Source of the DNA: Sclerodactyla briareus
Taxonomy: Eukaryota > Echinodermata > Holothuroidea > Dendrochirotida > Sclerodactylidae
Reading direction: 5' to 3'
NCBI GenBank assembly: GCA_026419785.1
Contig: JAODTK010004999.1
Span: 806,001 to 870,000 of the forward strand
Length of the DNA: 64,000 nt
The first letter of the stretch is position 1, and every line of letters begins with the position of its first letter. Positions 11,541-23,589 of this stretch are shown piece after piece. Position numbers and translations under genes: made by a program. The notes beneath the pieces were generated by a model, which saw only the letters and a program-made list of their open reading frames with translations, had not been told where the DNA came from and did not search any database.

Positions 11541-14149
11541 CTAGAACCAATAGTCTACACTCCTACATACAGCCACAAATTTCCAAGTCAATGAACAATT
11601 TATTTATCCTGACCTCTGCTGCCTCAATGAAGTTCCAATGTCCATGTGAAGATTATGATGTCACAGAGAGAGCAATGTAAAAGCCCCCTGGGGATCTACA
11701 CAAAATGCAGCCAAACCACCCTTAATAAGCACTTTTATACTCGATGCACTTACTTCTTAATACCACTAACCTGTGCAATATGCCACCTACCAGCTAGCTT
11801 GTTCTGGCAGAATTGTCTGGGCTAAGGTGGCACCTCCGCCATTCCAATTCTGGGGGACGAACGGAGCTCATAGATGATAAGCGGAGAAGCTACCTGGTAG
11901 GTTGCATACTGCACTGTTAGTGGTGAAAAGTACGTACATCCAGCGCATGAAATTTACTTCTTTTTTTGCACTTTGAAAAGAATAAGGCAAAAGTGGTATT
12001 CAAATAGAATTTTCATCATTGTATGATTCATTTGTGAGTTTTTATTTGAATCCCGTCTATTGTTCATTTCCCGAGTAAGATCAGAAGCAGTTCTCCAACT
12101 TTTTCCAAGCACTCCTTATGCTTGAGAATATGATTATTATTGTCTGCAATAATGAACCACTGGAGCATCAAGTGTTGCCTGTTAACAGTCTCGCTTTAAG
12201 CATCGTATAGCCTTTACAAAGTAGCCCTTTCCCCTTCTCAGGCCTTTGAGAAGCGTGCACTCGAGCATTCTGTCTGAGGACGGTGGCATAGGCAGATATG
12301 AAGACGGACGGCGTCAGTGGGGTGCATCTGAACGTGACACATTTACCCCTGATCCTAACATGCCATGTTCTCATCGGGTCTATGTCATCGCCGGGCCGAT
12401 GGCATCCGACTAATACAACAAGAATGGAATGAGAGATTAGATGATGAGCGCCACATCAGCGTACAATGACTGCGGACAGGGTAAAAAAGAGATGATCTAG
12501 GGTATAGTTATTACAGAGAACTAGAGGGTTAGTAGTACCATCTCAAATTATTAATTTGTAACATTCTGGTTCAACTAGTGGTGGACAACTGGCAGATTGA
12601 ATTATCGGAGTCCTATCTAATAGTTTAGCAAGTAGAAACTAATTGAGCATTCCTTATCAAACATGCATTTCCAAACATTTCCCATCTTTTTTGGTTCTAT
12701 CATTATTTGGTTCATCATTATTATTACACAAGCAGGAGTCCTAATACAATGTGTGCCGTTGACTGCTGGCAATAAAATTAGAACCTAAGTCGAGCTATTC
12801 TAGACAAAATTTAGCAAAACGTCACTGTTGTCCTGTTTTCTGCCTGATTCTGTCTGGGCCGTTCCCCAACCTCAAGCGATTCTCAGCCAAAATGTTTGAC
12901 TATTAGACTCTGACTGACTGCGCCATGCACCCCCCCCCCCCCCCTTTCCTACACCCTCTCTCTCTACTGAACACAAGCCACAATCCCTGACCTAACAGAC
13001 TGCACTTATTATTTGGCAACCACAGTTAATTGTTTATGCCCAACGATGCCGTTAATCGCGTAGGAAGAGCCCTCTAGAACAGAACCCCAGCCATTTAACC
13101 AGATCATGCTCTGCTTGTTAACTGGGTCATGTTCACAGGGAAGTTATCCTGTGCCAAACAACATTCGCAGGCATCAAAAACAATGCCCTTAAAAAACCAA
13201 ACAAGTGGAGTAGTTGTTCCAGCCGACAGCCAATGCAGCAAACTCTCCAGGGTCCTCACTATACTCGCAAATTTTAAAACAAATCCTTTTTCTCATGTCT
13301 TCCAATTTCTTGACAATCAAATTTCATTCGTGATCAGGTTGAATATCGGAGGGTCTGAGGATGCCCACTTTGTCATTCAAAATTCACAGGGAATCTTTTT
13401 GGACTGTGATGCATTCCAACAAAATATTCACCAAAAGAATGTAAATTTCGCCTATTTCCTGGCTGCAAGTGGTGACATATATAGAAGATTTTGGTTATCA
13501 CAGAGGACAGGACCAGTGCTGATTTTTACTCCTGCAATCCGTCACATGCAGTTCAAGGGACTATAAGTTGGTTGAGGCACCCTGCTTTTTCAGCTTGATG
13601 CAAAATGTTTCAACTGGTTTTCAGAAACTTCCCCTTTTTTTCTCCCAATTTGATAACCCAATGGGCTGACCACCAACACCTTTCATATTACTCCCCATAC
13701 TACTTTACTGCTTGTCCTGAGAACGATGAAATTAGAATTTGATAAAACAAAAACCCATCATCAAAAAAGATAATCCTGACTCGCCTAAGTAAACATTTCA
13801 CAGTTCAGGGAAGTAATTACCTCACAACAGTCTCTCTTGACTGGCACTGGCAAAACCTAACAACCAAAATTTGGATGCATCAAGCATGTGCTGCCATTTA
13901 ACACTATAATGATAGCAAGAACACGCTAGGTAGTTTACAAAGAGAAAGAAAAAAAGAAATCTTGTTTGACCTTTTTTTTCATTCCTTGCCAAAGGCAAAA
14001 GCGATCTATGCGGTCATGCGTTGTAAGTGTGTGTGTGTGTGTGGTGTGGCTGGACCTCTGGTGGTAGTACACGAAAAGTGGAAGGCGCAAAGTCAGATGT
14101 ACTATGTCGAATCGAATCTTCCAGCTGAAAAAGTCGGTCTGCGATTTTG
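11541..14149. other. No recognisable gene; C run and GT microsatellite
   Basis: A C run lies at 12930-12944 and a (GT)8 tract at 14027-14042. A 145-residue plus frame at 13129-13566 is the longest in this part, but it matches no family known to me and has no supporting features. No splice-site, promoter or repeat evidence could be attached to it. Confidence 0.3.
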
Positions 14150-14157
14150 ACTTTATC

Positions 14158-16196
14158 CAGGGTTCGAAATAAGCGGGCGCCCAGGCGCTATTCGCGCCAG
14201 TAAGTGATAAAATTACGCACCGCTGGTGTACTTTTTTGAGCAGGCACCGGGCGCTGCTCTTTTTAGCAGACTAGCGCCCGTGGCGATCATCTAGTAAGTA
14301 CTGTTCATGTATAAAGAGTAGATACTGAAATGGGTGGCCGAAAAATTGATAAGAAAATTATTGAAATTTGTGCATGTCAGCGTTGTCAGGAGATCCAACA
14401 AACACCCATTGTTGGAATAACGAACGATCGATCAAACCTCAGGCTCAGAATCACAGCTAGACTTGATTGTGCTAGGCAATTAGCATGGCACTGCACAGTT
14501 CCTTCGGAGGATTTGGTGCATGTACGTATAGGTGTTTCCCAGCATATGTAAGACATTGCACAACTAGTGAGCTGCCGTTTCGGCCACCCGCATTGACTTT
14601 GTACACAGCTCGCGACAGCACGATCATGATCCACACACACTTAATTTCAGTGGGGTTTTTGCACTAACGCTGTGATTAACGCTGAATCGTTCGAGCGATC
14701 GTCGATTCACCGAATTTCTTGATAAAAAGATGCTGGGATTTGCGTGGATCTACGTTTAATAGGCCTATGTACGTGAAGATATTACTGACTAGTGGTATCC
14801 AAGATAGTGGAGACAGTGTTCGCGCTAAGGCGCGGGATTGCGGGATTCCCGCATACGCAGCCAGAATCCCGCAGCGAAATAAATTGTGTGCGGAAAATTC
14901 CCGCACAGATTTCTCAACCAGGGATTGCAAAAATAGTGTGTATAATAGGGTTGCGCGGTTCCTATATCGATCGATAGCTGAAACGAATTCATGACAACGT
15001 ACGGATGGCGAACAGCACATGCTCGTGACCACTGTCGTGCTGGTAGTACCGTAGTACTAGTACCCAGGCAGAAATACATGTACTACTACATTCTTCCATA
15101 CCTGTACGTACGTACGTATATATGTAACAAGCCAGCCCCCACGAACAGGTCGCTAGTGCAATTCCAGCCTACATACTGTGATTATTTTAGCAAGGAAACC
15201 GAAGCAAGGCACGATCTAAAACTAGTCGTAAAAACGACCAAATCATGCTAAATCCTTCATGTATGATTGTTTCATCAACCAACTGTCTAATTAATCACGT
15301 TCGTTCATTCAAAGAATTGTAGGCTGACGCAAATTATATTGCAGTATCGCTGATCGACGATCGTAAATAAATCCACTCCTTAATCATAGAGTCTATGGGA
15401 AAATGCTACAGAAGTTAAGTGTGTGCGAGAGGTTCGCTGCCGTCGGTCCGTAGACTTGGTATCGTTGTGTTGTAGCATGCAGTGGGAATTGGGAGCACAT
15501 TGAATGCTCGTGAACAGCATAGGTGATGACCACGTGTTTCCAAGCAGGGCTATGTTTAAAAGTAGTGCACAGCATCGGGCAATTTGAGCTAGCAACCTGC
15601 AACATACAGCTTTGCATGTTACGTAAGGTTGAAGCTGCGATGTCCGCATCGGCTGGGATAATCGGCAAAATATGCAAATACACAGTTCGCAAAACACTTG
15701 GGGCAGTTTTAATCAATTTTAACAGATTGCAGATGAAGTTGCGATGTACGCGGCGTGCAGCTGGGATCGGCAAAATACAAGTATGACAAGCACTGGAGTT
15801 TGGTAATTTCAATTGTATAGTACTGGGATTTTGGTAGCCAATAACGGTAATTTCCGCCAGTACCGATAATAGTAATTGTGCAATCCAACAACCTCTGACA
15901 CCCCCCCCCCCCAAAAAAAGCCAAAGTTGTCAATGTCGACAGTGTAACCTTGGAAAAAAATAGGTAAGACGATACCAAAAGCATCCAGAGGTCTGACAGG
16001 CGGAAATACGTCGAAACATTCGATGCAAGTGATTTGACTAAAATATGGTGCCGAACCTGCCGCTGGATGCAAAATTGGTAGATGGAGAATAACTCCTGGG
16101 GTAAGCAAAATAGCCCTGTCCCCGGCAAAATTATGTATACCAGGGGCTACTTTTTGGTAAAATAGCCCCGGATTGACTGCTTATTTGGAAACCCTG
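14158..16196. mobile_element. Non-autonomous hAT-type DNA transposon (~2.04 kb) with 8-bp TSD
   Basis: The left end CAGGGTTCGAAATAAGC (14158-14174) is matched by the right end, which reads CAGGGTTTCCAAATAAGC on the minus strand (16179-16196). The pair differs by one substitution and one extra base. The element is flanked by a perfect 8-bp direct repeat, ACTTTATC, at 14150-14157 and 16197-16204. CAGGG-type ends with an 8-bp target duplication are the hallmark of the hAT superfamily. Inside, no frame longer than about 170 codons exists and none looks like a hAT transposase (no BED finger or dimerisation region), so it would depend on a transposase from elsewhere. The subterminal region is rich in GGCGCC/GCGCC motifs on the left and GGGGCTATTTT motifs on the right. 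A cluster of GC hairpins sits at 14828-14912. Confidence 0.85.
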
Positions 16197-16464
16197 ACTT
16201 TATCGATGTGATAAATTGGAAGTATGAACAGTGAAGTCATGTTTTCCTCCTAACTAACACCCAGTTGGTCAAGGGCACACAATAACAGAAGCAAAGGATC
16301 ATACTCGTGATAAAATGATGGGCATGGATAGGTGCTTCTTTTTCATGTAGATTTTTTTTTGAGGGAGTAACCTGAGTTAATTATATTCCCCAGCCTTGGG
16401 TGGGTCATGATACCCTGTCCATATCAATGAGATTGACAGTCCTGTTCCCCGCATTTGAAAAATC
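16197..16464. other. hAT target duplication, then no recognisable feature
   Basis: The first eight bases, ACTTTATC, are the right-hand target duplication of the transposon ending at 16196. The rest shows no recognisable feature apart from a T run near 16353-16360. Confidence 0.4.
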
Positions 16465-16790
16465 AAAAAACAAGTTTGGCCTCTGATGACCTTAAAATGA
16501 CCTCCACTTTGATCAGGAACAAATGTAGTTTACATCCACCAAGTTTCGTTCAAGGCGGCCATTTTGAAAATTCAAAATGGCCGCCATCCTTCAGAAGGAA
16601 AATAATAATAGCTCCCTCGTTATCGCACCTACAGACTGATATTAGTGACTAACATAATTTGTTGGTATTGTGAGACTTAATGGTAATATCACCAACACTC
16701 AGACTAAATGGCGGCCGTCATGAATTTAAAAATGGCCGCCGTTTTCGTCGAAAATCAGCGAAACATCCTGATCTCACAAGCTGTGGGGAC
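16465..16790. repeat. AAAATGGCCGCC palindrome repeat, copy 1
   Basis: A TGACCT-type unit (GGCCTCTGATGACCTTAAAATG) leads into a 32-bp near-perfect palindrome at 16554-16585 whose arms read GGCGGCCATTTTGAA and its complement, with one mismatch at the centre. A second inverted pair, ATGGCGGCCG and AATGGCCGCCG, lies at 16710-16742. The same arrangement of two AATGGC(G/C)GCC blocks with CTAACATAATTTG-like text between them recurs in opposite orientation at 23600-23830. The AAAATGGC core resembles a YY1-type site, but that is only a motif resemblance. It is non-coding. Confidence 0.6.
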
Positions 16791-16925
16791 AGTTCTTTAG
16801 TTAATGCTTACCTTGGACAGAGGTGTTCAATTCTTAACAGTTTATAGAACTAATCAGGCTTTCTCTCGGACCAGGGATCAGTTCGGGGATTAGATTAAGT
16901 GTTAGTGATTACGCAAAAAACTATA

Positions 16926-16960
16926 CAGGGGCGGCGGCTTCAGCAGCTCGCCGCGTATCG
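16926..16960 (+). mobile_element. Possible solo hAT terminus (CAGGGGCGGCGG)
   Basis: CAGGGGCGGCGG is close to the left terminus of the hAT element at 17259, only 330 bp away. The 8 bp before it (AAACTATA) are not repeated downstream and no partner end was found. It may be a remnant or chance similarity. It lies between two complete hAT insertions. Confidence 0.25.
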
Positions 16961-17258
16961 TACATATTATTATTAGCCTACAAAGTGAACCGTCAAGGGT
17001 GTCAGTTGCTTCTGAGCAAAATCGCGGTCAGTTGAATCCCATAATTGTTTTCCCAGATTGCATAACAGAAACATGCCTGATTTTCATCAGGGGAGGGGGG
17101 GGGGAGACATGTGTTTTTAACTGCCCAGTCGGTTGCCAAATATTTTATGGTCATGCAACTGGATAGCGGTCCTTACCAGTTGGAGGGGAAATGGTCGTCA
17201 TTGGCAAGGGAGAATAATCACAACCTCCTGTTGTAACCCCAGTTCATTATGTTATTAG

Positions 17259-18907
17259 CAGGGGCGGCGATCTGTGTCAAATTTGGGGGGGACATATGAG
17301 GCTGCACCATCTAAACGGAGCGCCACCATTGGTTGCGCGGATTTGTATAAGCGAATTTTTCCCTTCTCCAATCCCCCTATTGCAGGAAACGGCACTTCTG
17401 GGCATATGGCCATTAGTTAACATCCTAAAACGGCAATGATCCTCGATTTTTTTTTTTTTCCAAGGAACATTTTCGAAGATGCTGATCGATGTTCACAAAT
17501 TTCGCGTACAATTCGGGCCAGGCACTATCGTTTGACGCGTAGTGTACAAGGAAAATTTTCGTTTTCCAGACTCGCCAGATTGCAGAAAACGTACTTTTTC
17601 TTTTTTCCCCCGAATTTCGTATGGAAGTAAGCAACGTCCCTAGAACTGGCAATAATTTTCAGGAATTTATATATCAGAAGCCTTCTTGAAGGACCTGTCT
17701 GATGTTTTTTCCTTATACAGTTCGGGCCACCATCAGCGGACGCGTAGAGTACAAGGAAAATTCTCGTTTTAATACCCCCCAGATTGCAGGAAATGGCACT
17801 TCCTGGGCCGTATGGCAATTAGCAATGTCCCCAAATTGGCAATGAATTTCAAAGAATTATATCTCAAGAAACGCTCTTGAAGGAACTGATCTATGTTCAT
17901 TCATTACAATTCGCGCCTCCATCAGCGGACGCGTAGAGTACAAGAAAGTTTTGAGCCTTACGAACCCCCAGATTGCCGGAAAAGGGACTTCTCCCGGGTC
18001 TTATGACAGTAGCAACATCCATGAAATGACAATAAATATCCAGACTTTATATCTCAAGAAACGCTCTTGAAGGAACTGATCTATGTTCATTCATTACAAT
18101 TCGCGTCACCATCAGCGGACGCGTAGAGTACAAGAAAGTTTTGAGCCTTACGAACCCCCAGATTGCCGGAAATGGGACTTCCCGGGTCTTATGACAGTAG
18201 CAACATCCATGAAATGACAATAAATTCCCGAAATTTATATCTCAAGAAACGCTCTTGAAGGAACTGATCTATGTTCATTCATTACAATTCGCGTCACCAT
18301 CAGCGGACGCGTAGCGTACAAGGAAAATTCTGAGCCTTACGAACCCCCAGATTGCCGGAAAAGGACTTTCCCGGGTCTTAGACAGTAGCAAATGCCAGCA
18401 AAAGCCATGAATGCAGTCTGAACAAAAAGGATCAGAAGTAGACTAACTCTAGCTATTGGTTGTGTGCAGTGTTAAGAAAATGGCAGTTATTCCCAGCATT
18501 GTTGTAGTGGGGAGGGGGTGCACCATGAACCACGTCCCAAGCAAATTCTCCTTGTGGCCTACCCATATGTTCACCCTACTTGAAGAAGGCACGTATGGAG
18601 AATAGTCATATTGAATTAGAATCTGACAACGTTATTGTACTACTGTATCATACATTAACGGAAAGATAGATTACAGCGCGCGCAGCGCTAATTTTTCTGC
18701 ATTTCTGCCTTCTCAAACATGAAATTTAAGCAATCTGATAATAAATATGAGTTAGACGCCTTGTGTTATGGCAGTATGTACATATATTATATGATTTTTA
18801 CACCAGTCCGAAAAATATTGCGGGGAGTTTTTGATATTATGTCCCCCCCACCAAAAATATTGGGGGGACCTGTCCCCCCCCGTCCCCCCCGTTATCGCCG
18901 TCCCATG
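17259..18907. mobile_element. Non-autonomous hAT-type transposon (~1.65 kb) carrying an internal satellite
   Basis: The left end is CAGGGGCGGCGAT (17259-17271); the right end reads CATGGGACGGCGAT on the minus strand (18894-18907). The two differ by one substitution and one inserted base. A perfect 8-bp direct repeat, GTTATTAG, flanks it at 17251-17258 and 18908-18915, as expected for hAT insertion. The subterminal regions share runs of GGGGGGGAC. No transposase-like frame exists. The middle is occupied by about six tandem copies of a ~190-bp unit, annotated separately. The preserved target duplication indicates a comparatively recent insertion or good luck in decay. Confidence 0.85.
17345..18395 (+). 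repeat. ~190-bp tandem satellite inside the hAT element, about six copies
   Basis: The block CAGATTGC(A/C)GGAAA recurs at about 17381, 17577, 17780, 17971, 18160 and 18350, i.e. every ~189-203 bp. The block GACGCGTAG recurs at 17533, 17741, 17930, 18120 and 18309. The last three units are nearly identical and the first two are clearly diverged, which fits growth from one side. Each later unit contains CAAGAAACGCTCTTG, a short hairpin. It is non-coding, and the period is close to a nucleosome repeat. Confidence 0.85.
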
Positions 18908-18915
18908 GTTATTAG

Positions 18916-19299
18916 TGCAATATTGACAGCCGCATTTAATAACAACCGTCATTGGCTACCTACTTACATGATGTACCCCGTATTAAGAATGAGTATAGGC
19001 CGAGATGTGTACGTATTTTACGTACATGATTATGAAGTCCACTGGCATAACACTTTGCTGTAACTGAACGACGCACATTGATTTCAGAGTGACTCGTGCT
19101 AAGAAACCATGATCCGGTACTAGCTCAACCAATGAGTCAGAACTCCGCATTTGGGGTTAATTCATAGATAACAATGCTCTCCCAGGTTACAACACCTCCA
19201 TCACCAGTTAAACGGTAATGCAGATTGATTGGTTGATATTGAACCAGCCTCACTACATTTTCCCCCCATACGCTCATTTACCTCACGTGTGCCAGGTCT
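18916..19299. other. No recognisable feature
   Basis: This is ordinary sequence between the hAT element and the decayed gene copy downstream. A short C run lies at 19261-19267. Nothing else was recognised. Confidence 0.3.
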
Positions 19300-22200
19300 C
19301 AGCCATATCTTCCCTCCCTCATCTTGGTCACCAGCTTCATCCTGCATTCTGTAATCAAACAGTTCTCACAATCGATGCATTTGCATAGAGGCGTGCACAC
19401 CAGATCGTTTTTCTTGCAGGAGCATCTGTTTGGTTGTGATTTCTGCTATAGGGGGTTCAGGCAACCTACCGGTTTGATATTTTCCATCTATTGTTACCTC
19501 TTGACTCGAGGTCCGGCTCGCTGATGTGTACGATTGTCACGAGCACATAAAACGTAGTTACTCATAAGGATTTAGGCAGCATGCGGGCTCTTGTCTGTGG
19601 TAGTTGTTCTCCCTCTTTTGGGGGCTTCGACCCGAAGAGCTCCCATCTAGCATTAAATATGGTCACATCTCTCACATATAGAGACATAGAAACCTCTCAA
19701 CTGATTCCAGGTCTCCGGTAACCTGCTCCACGAGTTCCGTTTGCACGTAGTGCTGTTCCAAGGCTGTGTAGAATTCCATATCTGGGTCGTTGTCTTGTAA
19801 ATCAGGTATTTCTTGTATCCACCTTTTCCTACTCTGCATTTCGTTTTGCCAATGGCTGTTACGATGTCTCTGACATTGAGGTTGGTTGTGTGGTTGACAA
19901 ACTTCTCTACTGTAAACTTCCTATCTTCGCAACTAAATCTATCAACATGATGAGCACATCTGTGTCGGGCGAGTAGACCGCGATTTTTTCAATTTCGTCA
20001 GCAGGCAATCCAAAAGATGGAGTGGCATAAGGGTGTCCGCCTCTTCGTGGCATGCGCGATGATTCGTCGATAGCTGGAGCTGCTGGGTGACCATACTTCG
20101 GTCCCTGACCACCACCTTCTTCTAAGACCCCTGTACTTTACTAACTAATGCTTCTCCGATGCATGTGTCAGAGATAACTTATTTTTGCTTGAACACATAT
20201 GTCTTTCATAGAGAATTGGTTCACCGCCATGTATTTGTGTATGTCATGTTCGACTGGCATTCTCGTGTCCGTCTTCCGTCTGTCTTGCAACTGTTGGGTA
20301 TCCGACTTCGTACCTATCAAACACTTACTCCTCCCGTTCTGTAAGGGTTCGATCCTTTTTCTCAATCCTGGAAGAGAACGCCTCCTTCAAGTCAGCGGAA
20401 CACCTTCATTCCTGGTGTCAATTTTGAGCGCTTGCCTTCCGCCATTGCGTCAATGATGGCTACCTTTCCCAGTGGTGGGCTGGAGCATTTCCCTCTGGTT
20501 TGTACTCTTTCATTCGGATTTTTCAAGCTTTGTCATTATTTCAGACTTGTTTCTTAGTAACAGTAGGAGTGTGATCAGTAGCAATCAGAGAGCGTGGGAT
20601 GACAGACAGCTCGTAGTTTCCAACGTTTTGTCTTAGGCTTATGTTCTGGTCTGCTGTTCTGTATGATGGGAGATCTGACAGCAATCTCTCTTCCCGTAAC
20701 TTTATAACTTGGCCGGATATCTCTAGCGGTGTTTTGTTGGCATCTGTGCTGAATGTTTTCAGTTCGGAGTTTTGTCATTTTATCCCATACTCTTCCTGTC
20801 CATCTTGGAGAGGCGGTTCCATCTTGAAGCGCTCGTACAAGTCATTACCCTCTGACTCGCAGTGAGTTAATCAGTCTTCGTGGTTCCGGGATCAATACCG
20901 AAGACAGCTGTTTCTGAGCCTGTTTATCAGAAATGGATTTCCTACAATGTTTTGGATGATGTCCTGTTCTCCAGCTTGTTGGCATGCATAATTGGTGTAA
21001 TTCAGCCGGGTATACTTATACAGGTCGAACTGGAATAAATACTTCACTTGATCAGCAAGTGCCACGAGATATTCCTCGTGGTTGCCTTCACAGCATCCCT
21101 TAATGATGCGTCGAAGCACCATCGCCTGTTGCATGTAAGTGTCAATCCCCTTCCCAACTCCCCGTTGGTTCCTTTTCCAGTTCTTCTCTCACGTAGTCAG
21201 TATATGCACCAAGCCGCGACATCGGCATATGCAGCACACATGTCCTGTACTTCTATGTGGGAGACTCCCTTAGTTTACCACACCTTCTCGCACGTCGGGA
21301 TCCATCTGTCCCAACTAGAGCGTCGAAGTCGCAGCATCGTACACGGCCAAATAGTTGACTGTGTGGTAGTCGACACCCACGCTTGAACGCTTCTCCTGAG
21401 TAGATACCCCTTAGCGCTGCAGCGCGAATATAAATACCTGTTCTCTATTGCGAGTGTATCGAAACAACTTCCTTCATGTTTTTTGGCCGACGCATGCAGT
21501 GCTGCCATGCACACATGAGCTCTCCTGGCCTCGAATCCATAACTGAGTGGTCTTAGGTGCGGGTTGGTGCTGTTTGTACTTTGATCTCTCATCTTAGCTG
21601 GGTCATTCCGCAGCGTATCCGCATCCGCACATGATTGATCGTATTCCCTGCGTTTTCAGTGCGGCTGGTATCTTTCCGGTACATGACAATAACAGTTCCG
21701 TGAAAAGTATCTTCGCCCATGGTGTTTCTCTAATAAGGCGATGTTCTCCACTGCAAAAATACAGGGTAATCTCTCTTCCCAAATCTGTCAAGCATACGCC
21801 GATCCTGTCTCTTCCATCGTGACATGATGGCTCATAACAACTTTTCGCCAGCGCATAGTGGAGGCATATGCATTAGCCACATACGCAGATAATAACTTGT
21901 CATTCCTTGCTTCTGGTTTTCTGGGTGCGGTAGAGTAGTAGGCCAAAGGATACGCGTTTCTGTGACACGTTTCAAGCTGTTGTCCTGCATTTTGTAAGTT
22001 CGTCTGTCCAGGTGTCAATGTGTTTGTAGCAGTAGCTGACAACCGTATCAACCGTTGACTGTGTGTCGTATTTCCTATGCTCCCCCACTTGGAAGCATTG
22101 TAACCGTACAAGGGTCTCCAGAACTCTGAGTTGAGGAGAGTTTTTGATATTCATCCAATGATTCACTGCTACTGATTTCCAACTCAGACTAGCATAATCT

Positions 22201-22620
22201 CTTTCATTGTATCGTAACCCGTTGATGCAGATCAGAGTACAATCCGAGAGCTGCCCCCAAAGCAACCCTCACGTAGCATCGTGCGATGCAATTATCGTCT
22301 CGCTCCCTCTTAGATGTTGGCCTAACAAATTTCACTCCATGGATTTGATGACTCATGAAATCCTTAAATGCTTTTTTGTGATGCCACTCGTTTCATGCCA
22401 TGTTGTCCTTAAAATGGCCTCAGATTTTGTCGTTGGCATCATTCAAAGCAAGGATTGCCCTGATCCTAGTTCATTCCTTCCATAACTACATATCTGAGCC
22501 TCTGCAATTGACCTTATCAGGTGTCGCTCTGATCATTATCGCCATCCGCTGTTCGGCCGGGTCTCTCTGGAATGACAAAATATTGTTTTGCCCTCACCAG
22601 TCAATTGTCTGTTTTTGACC
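19300..22620 (-). pseudogene. Decayed copy of a large SPDTDV/Cys-rich protein family
   Basis: Read on the minus strand, several fragments in different frames line up in the order of one large protein. Near 21134-20892 lies EEYLVALADQVKYLFQFD followed by YKYTRLNY, like the FFAxDxxNYARxxPVY segment of the family. Near 20870-20560 lie ELKTFS and GNYELSVIPRSLIATDHT. Near 20005-19935 lies ADEIEKIAVYSPDTDV followed by a hydrophobic strand. Near 19430-19360 is the Cys-rich tail CSCKKNDLVCTPLCKC. From memory, this order matches uncharacterised multi-copy proteins annotated in cnidarian, echinoderm and fish genomes. The SPDTDV block resembles the acidic core of PIN/XPG-like nucleases and the tail resembles a CXC zinc-binding motif; both readings are inference. 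No single frame exceeds about 110 residues. It is therefore a pseudogene, a transposon-borne relic, or a live gene obscured by consensus indels. Composition is more even than in the flanks, as expected of former coding DNA. Confidence 0.55.
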
Positions 22621-23589
22621 AAATAGTTTAGCTCATAAACAAGTCAAATCACCACTTCGTCGAACTCTCTCGAATGTTATTAGGTGTCTGCACTGAATAA
22701 TCAATTCAACATCTAGTTATAATACGGTTTGAGTGAACATTAGTTGTTATCAGGCATCCACGGTACACATTGTTCTGGTTTGCAGTTCACAACTTTTTAT
22801 TATGATAGTACCCACGTGTAACGCCCGGTAATTACTGTGGCCTACACTGCACTTACACCTAGGTGGCTTTTCCTTGCACCCGAATATCTCATGATGTATA
22901 GACTTAAGCTCCCCCCCCCCCCTTCCCCGTGAATGTGTTGAGCAAAATTTACGTGGTTATTGGCACTCGCTACACTGCATAGATAAGATTGGACAAATCT
23001 CATCAAGTTATGTTCTACAGGTAGGTCTGCATTCAAGCAGTATTGGTGTGATACGTTTGCTCATCGACGCTCATGACTCGTCTCCATGCTGGTGCATGTT
23101 GGGGTCCAGATGCTTTTCCTTAGAATTTGGAAACCAAGAAGTTTGAACCAGAAATGGATCATCGCACGAAAGCCATGAATTAGCCGAATGTGAGTCTCAA
23201 ATCCAATATATGTCCCACTGTGCACTCCTTGAGGGTTACGTCCCCTTGCAAAAGGGGAGGTAAAAGAGGACTCCTGCGGGCGGGGTACGGGGAGTGCCAG
23301 ATCCTCTTAACTCCTCTCCGACTCCAGATTCGTTTAGAGTTAATTTTCTATGGAACTACTACCATTGGTTGGAATAAGAGCTGCAGTGATGGGTTTGTTG
23401 GGGAAATTAGAACGATAGGTGGCCGGAATGGCCCAATTGTGACACAAGTTTGGGACCCCACTATATGGCGTCTTGCCTGATCTAATCCCTACCGTGATCC
23501 CCCATTCCTACAGGAACACAACTGATTGTTCACAATACAAAACCGCAAGCTAGGTCCAATGTTGCAATAACTGCTCAAGTGTGGTCTTA
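22621..23589. other. No recognisable gene
   Basis: A C run lies at 22911-22922. A 96-residue frame at 23190-23480 and GC-richer text at 23240-23330 were inspected and match nothing I know. Confidence 0.3.

Noticed and set aside
13129-13566. 145-residue plus frame
   Set aside because: The length is modest and there is no recognisable domain, splice signal or conservation evidence. I could not support calling it a gene.
17345-18395. CRISPR array
   Set aside because: The repeats are contiguous ~190-bp units without short repeats and unique spacers, inside a eukaryotic transposon.
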